Positions 61,590-64,000 of a stretch of 64,000 bases of DNA are shown piece after piece (the first letter of the stretch is position 1; each line of letters starts with the position of its first letter). This DNA comes from Mycobacterium sp. (lineage in GTDB: Bacteria > Actinomycetota > Actinomycetes > Mycobacteriales > Mycobacteriaceae). The notes under the pieces were generated by a model. That model was not told the origin of the DNA. It was given only the letters and a program-made list of their open reading frames with translations, and did no database searches. The DNA lies in the NCBI GenBank assembly GCA_021732005.1, contig JAKFVT010000059.1, positions 186,001 through 250,000 of the forward strand, read 5' to 3'. The position numbers were made by a program, and so were the translations under genes.

Positions 61590-61810
61590 GTGGTGACCGA
61601 CGGCATCCGCCACACACACACTGACCACTACTACGAGGGCCTTCGCATGGGTGAGCGCGAGTTCGCCATCGCTACCGCGGTGCTACGCCCGGTCGCCGAG
61701 TTCTCGCTGTACTTCCTGCCCGCCCTGACGACTCGAAGTCCGCGCGGTTCGGTGGCGGCACCGTCGCGATGGTGGAACCGCCGGGCGCCGAGGAGCAGTC
61801 CGCGGTTTAA
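61590..61810 (+). pseudogene. remnant of a small gene, one frameshift
   Basis: From GTG 61590 one frame reads coding-like (DHYYEGLRMGEREFAIATAV, then EFSLYFLP). Around 61715-61727 the coding sense moves to another frame, which reads DDSKSARFGGGTVAMVEPPG and ends at TAA 61808-61810. That TAA shares TTAA with the sigma-factor stop on the other strand, as in the convergent pairs of this window. A one-base indel, real or a sequencing error, would explain it. Length would be about 73 codons; I do not recognise the protein. The rest of 61568-61806 has nothing clear. Confidence 0.4.
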
Positions 61811-62664
61811 CCCCGCGTCGCGGCGCCCTCTCGGCGTCGCACCCCGGCCAGCACGTCGGGCTCGGCGCGGAACTGGAGACTGCGCACCTGCCCATCCTCG
61901 ATGGTGAAGTCGAACGCGACCTTGACCTCGCCGCGGTGGATCCAGGCCGACCCGGGCCTGTCGTCGACGAAGACCGGAAACGCGGCTGCGGCAGCTCCGT
62001 TGAAGAAGGTGGCCACCTCGTCGCGGCCCTCCATGTGTGCTGGCGTGCCGAGAGCGGCCGCCGCGGCGTCGGCGGAGACCGTCACGTCGGGTGCGAGGAG
62101 TTGCAGCAGCCGGGTGAAGTCGCCCTCGCGCGCCGCGGTCATGAACGCGTCAACGACCTCCCAGTCGGCGAGGGCATCCTCGGGCGATGCCGGGCGCACC
62201 TTGGCCCGCGCCCGAGACGCCAGCTTGCGAGCGGCGGCGGGGGTGGTGTCGAGCATCGACGCGATCAGCTCGAATTCCACGCCGAAGCTGTCGTGCAGGA
62301 CGAAGGACACCCGTTCGGCGGGTGTCAGCCGGTCGAGCACCACCTGCAGCGCGATGCCGACGGTGTCGGCCAGCACTACGTCGTCGGCGGGGTCGGGTGC
62401 GGTCTCGTCGAACTCGATCGACTCGGTCGGCACCGGTGTGCGGGCCCGCAGCCGGTCGAGGCACAGCCGAGAGGTCACGGTGGTGAGCCAGCCCGCAAGG
62501 TTGTCGATCGGTTCGTCGGTGGCATGCAACCGCAGCCACGCCTGTTGGACGACGTCCTGGGCTGCGTCGGCGTCGCCCAGAATCCGCCCGGCGATGCGCT
62601 GCAGGCGCGGGCGTTCGGCCTCGAAGCCGTCGCGAAGCTGATAATCACTCACCATGCCGGTCAC
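61807..62664 (-). CDS. ECF RNA polymerase sigma factor with SnoaL-like C-domain (SigJ/ECF41-like)
   Basis: About 285 residues. Region 2 (RLQRIAGRILGDADAAQDVVQQAWLRL) and region 4 (TPAERVSFVLHDSFGVEFEL, TPAAARKLASRARAKV) are complete, and the last 100 residues form a SnoaL-like domain (HMEGRDEVATFFNGAAAA). This three-part design is that of ECF41/SigJ, in which the extra domain regulates activity without an anti-sigma factor. The start is GTG 62664 or ATG 62655. An inverted repeat lies 13 nt upstream. Confidence 0.9.
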   Translation of the reverse strand: MTGMVSDYQLRDGFEAERPRLQRIAGRILGDADAAQDVVQQAWLRLHATDEPIDNLAGWLTTVTSRLCLDRLRARTPVPTESIEFDETAPDPADDVVLADTVGIALQVVLDRLTPAERVSFVLHDSFGVEFELIASMLDTTPAAARKLASRARAKVRPASPEDALADWEVVDAFMTAAREGDFTRLLQLLAPDVTVSADAAAAALGTPAHMEGRDEVATFFNGAAAAAFPVFVDDRPGSAWIHRGEVKVAFDFTIEDGQVRSLQFRAEPDVLAGVRRREGAATRG

Positions 62665-62676
62665 ACTTTCGTCGTT

Positions 62677-62702
62677 GGGCGCGTCAACATCTTGACGCGC
62701 CC
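62677..62702. promoter_or_regulatory. perfect inverted repeat between the sigma-factor and DUF1059 genes
   Basis: GGGCGCGTCAA-CATC-TTGACGCGCCC, 11-bp arms with a 4-nt spacer, at 62677-62702. Each arm carries TTGACG, which could serve as a -35 for the gene on its side. Could be an operator or a promoter-coupled dyad. Confidence 0.6.
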
Positions 62703-62741
62703 GGACGGCCGGGTGTGACCAGATGAGGAGGAGTTAGCCCC

Positions 62742-62978
62742 GTGAAGACCATGACCTGCCAAGACCTGGGTGGCCCATGCGATCTCGTGCACCGCGGTGA
62801 CACCGCCGACGACATCATCAAGGCGCAGGACCAGCACCTCAAGGATGTGGTCTCCGGTGGCGACGCCGCCCACGTGCCCGCGCGCGAGGACATGAAGGGC
62901 CGCTGGCGCCACCCCATCAAGTCGATGGGGTGGTACAACGACGTCAAGAAGCGGTTCGCGGAGCTGCCGGAGAAATAG
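62742..62978 (+). CDS. DUF1059-domain small protein
   Basis: 78 residues. The first 45 fit DUF1059 (TMTCQDLGGPCDLVHRGDT, IIKAQDQHLKDV). The end is charged (GRWRHPIKSMGWYNDVKKRF). Two Cys and His13-like positions could bind metal. Function is unknown. GTG at 62742 with GGAGGAG about 10 nt upstream. It shares the upstream dyad with the sigma-factor gene. Confidence 0.82.
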   Translation: MKTMTCQDLGGPCDLVHRGDTADDIIKAQDQHLKDVVSGGDAAHVPAREDMKGRWRHPIKSMGWYNDVKKRFAELPEK

Positions 62979-62995
62979 CCGCGCTGTTCTGATGC

Positions 62996-63781
62996 TCAGT
63001 TGCCTCGATCCACCCCGTCGAAAACCTCCACGGAGTGCTGAAAGGGGGCAGGTGTGACACCGAGTTGGTGACCGAAGGGGTGGTCGAGCCAGAACACGAC
63101 GAAGAGCAACAATCCGAGCAAGATGGCGACCGCACTGGACAGCAGGACGTGTCCGCGCCTGCTGTCCATACGGATGAAACCCAGCAGCGCCAGTACGACG
63201 AGACCGCCGAAGAGCAGTCCCGTCCATAGCAAGCCGGGTATCCGTGGGCGGGCGTCCAGAATTCTGGTGTTGCGTTGCGATGTCAGGACGGTGAGTTGGC
63301 CGAGGAAGTCTCCGCGCAGTGGGTTCGCCGTTTCGGGCTGGCCCTGCGTGCCGAGAACGCGGTACATATCGGTGATTGCACCTCGCGCGGTTGAGGCGGC
63401 ACCGGTGCGCGTGTGCGGATCCCATTCATCCGGCACAGCAGTGGCATAGGTGCGCAGTAGCTGGCGGATCTTGCCTTGCTCGGCGGCCGGCATGCCGACC
63501 GTCTGGCGGTACATCGTTGCCAGCGTGGATGATTCGCTGGTGACATTCATCTCGGCCGACGAGAATTGCTCCCATGCAACCACGACGGTGAATCCCAGCA
63601 GCGCACCGTACACCAGGCTCACCGTGGTCAAGAACGGTGACAGCGACGCGTTGTACCCGGTGCCGTGTTCGGGCACCCCGGTGTGGTTGGCCAGCCAGAT
63701 ACTCCCCACCGCGAGCGCAATGGAAACTGCAACAACGACAATCAGGAACAACCACAATCCCGGCAGGCCCATCCCGGCCAC
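62996..63781 (-). CDS. DUF4239 membrane protein
   Basis: 261 residues with four membrane helices: two near the N-terminus (LWLFLIVVVAVSIALAVGSI and TTVSLVYGALLGFTVVVAWE) and two near the C-terminus (LLWTGLLFGGLVVLALLGFI and LLSSAVAILLGLLLFVVFWL), with a soluble helical part between. This bestrophin-like arrangement is DUF4239. Possible ion channel; not shown. GTG at 63781 with AGGAGG 6 nt upstream, which lies over the stop of the previous gene. Confidence 0.85.
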   Translation of the reverse strand: MAGMGLPGLWLFLIVVVAVSIALAVGSIWLANHTGVPEHGTGYNASLSPFLTTVSLVYGALLGFTVVVAWEQFSSAEMNVTSESSTLATMYRQTVGMPAAEQGKIRQLLRTYATAVPDEWDPHTRTGAASTARGAITDMYRVLGTQGQPETANPLRGDFLGQLTVLTSQRNTRILDARPRIPGLLWTGLLFGGLVVLALLGFIRMDSRRGHVLLSSAVAILLGLLLFVVFWLDHPFGHQLGVTPAPFQHSVEVFDGVDRGN

Positions 63782-63784
63782 TGA

Positions 63785-64000
63785 TTACCTCCTGTTGGAG
63801 TGCGCGCTTCCTTTGGCCTGCCGCTGCGACGGTGTCGCCTTGGCGCGTCCGCCCTGACTGGTCGAACCTTCAGGCGACTTGCTGCTGATGGTGGAAATCT
63901 TCTGCGCCGCAGTGGAATTTGCGCCCGCGCCATCCGTCGCTGCCGCGGGGCTGCTCGCCGCTATGGCTGGACGGCTCGACGGCCGTACGGCTTGGCGCAA
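63785..64000 (-). CDS. C-terminal end of an Ala/Ser/Lys-rich protein (partial)
   Basis: Open frame from the window edge to TAA at 63785. It reads as a low-complexity, basic tail (AIAASSPAAATDGAGA, STSQGGRAKATPSQRQAKG). The ribosome site of the DUF4239 gene overlaps its last codons, so the two are adjacent genes of one operon. The product cannot be named from this fragment. Confidence 0.5.
   Translation of the reverse strand: MRQAVRPSSRPAIAASSPAAATDGAGANSTAAQKISTISSKSPEGSTSQGGRAKATPSQRQAKGSAHSNRR

Overview
The window is high-GC actinobacterial DNA and is best read as the chromosome of a Mycolicibacterium/Mycobacterium species. It encodes a fused type I fatty acid synthase, the mycolate reductase CmrA and an LdtMt2-type L,D-transpeptidase. 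Many starts are GTG and several look leaderless. Gene order follows a long M. tuberculosis block (Rv2525c-Rv2495c, from family knowledge): Rv2525c-like, fas, acpS, M20 peptidase, bcp, DUF3618, ldtB, orn, HerA-like ATPase, cmrA, MFS, MmpS-like, bkaR, accD1-accA1-fadE19-MaoC-lyase-bkdABC. Species-specific insertions break it up.

Layout: 1-3201, a PotABCD-like ABC importer operon (minus, cut by the window edge). 3382-14279, a Tat-exported DUF1906 protein, then fas-acpS behind a long regulatory leader. 14283-18394, an ArsR/VOC pair, M20 peptidase, a secreted Gly/Ala-rich protein, bcp and small genes. 18391-25676, a minus-strand accessory block: MFS, M42 peptidase, a 53-residue small ORF, P450, FAD-linked oxidase and PQQ-type sugar dehydrogenase. 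25778-31280, tRNA-Lys, ldtB, two paralogous proteins of unknown function, a PAS-ANTAR regulator, tRNA-His and orn. 31355-35994, the HerA-like ATPase, cmrA, MFS and MmpS-like protein. 36129-48454, an S9 peptidase, two tiny membrane proteins and the BkaR-controlled leucine/branched-chain keto-acid catabolic operon. 48451-52362, a secreted DUF1254 protein, two copies of a palindromic repeat, an ArsR-SRPBCC fusion and an enoyl-CoA hydratase. 52409-61567, a large SARP/BTAD regulator, a hemerythrin protein and a four-gene carbamoyl module. 61590-64000, a frameshifted remnant, an ECF sigma factor, a DUF1059 protein and membrane-protein genes.

The most interesting system is 56441-61567. A BiuH-like amidohydrolase, an FdrA-family protein, a DUF1116 protein and a carbamate kinase are packed with 4-nt overlaps. 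The carbamate kinase carries a C-terminal domain that resembles the allophanate hydrolase C-domain. FdrA + DUF1116 + carbamate kinase is the core of the E. coli oxamate carbamoyltransferase system (AllFG/AllK). With a biuret-type hydrolase in front, the module may recover ATP from a ureide such as biuret, triuret or allophanate. Three direct repeats with an 11-bp period lie upstream, the typical geometry of SARP binding, and a SARP-type regulator is encoded next door.

Other patterns: two ArsR genes share a promoter plan (inverted repeat in an 18-bp spacer, likely leaderless GTG start); six intact convergent gene pairs share exactly 4 nt at their stop codons; clear palindromic operators sit at bkaR, the P450 gene, the 53-residue ORF, fas and the sigma factor gene. 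Function calls rest on recognised motifs and family knowledge; no database search was run.
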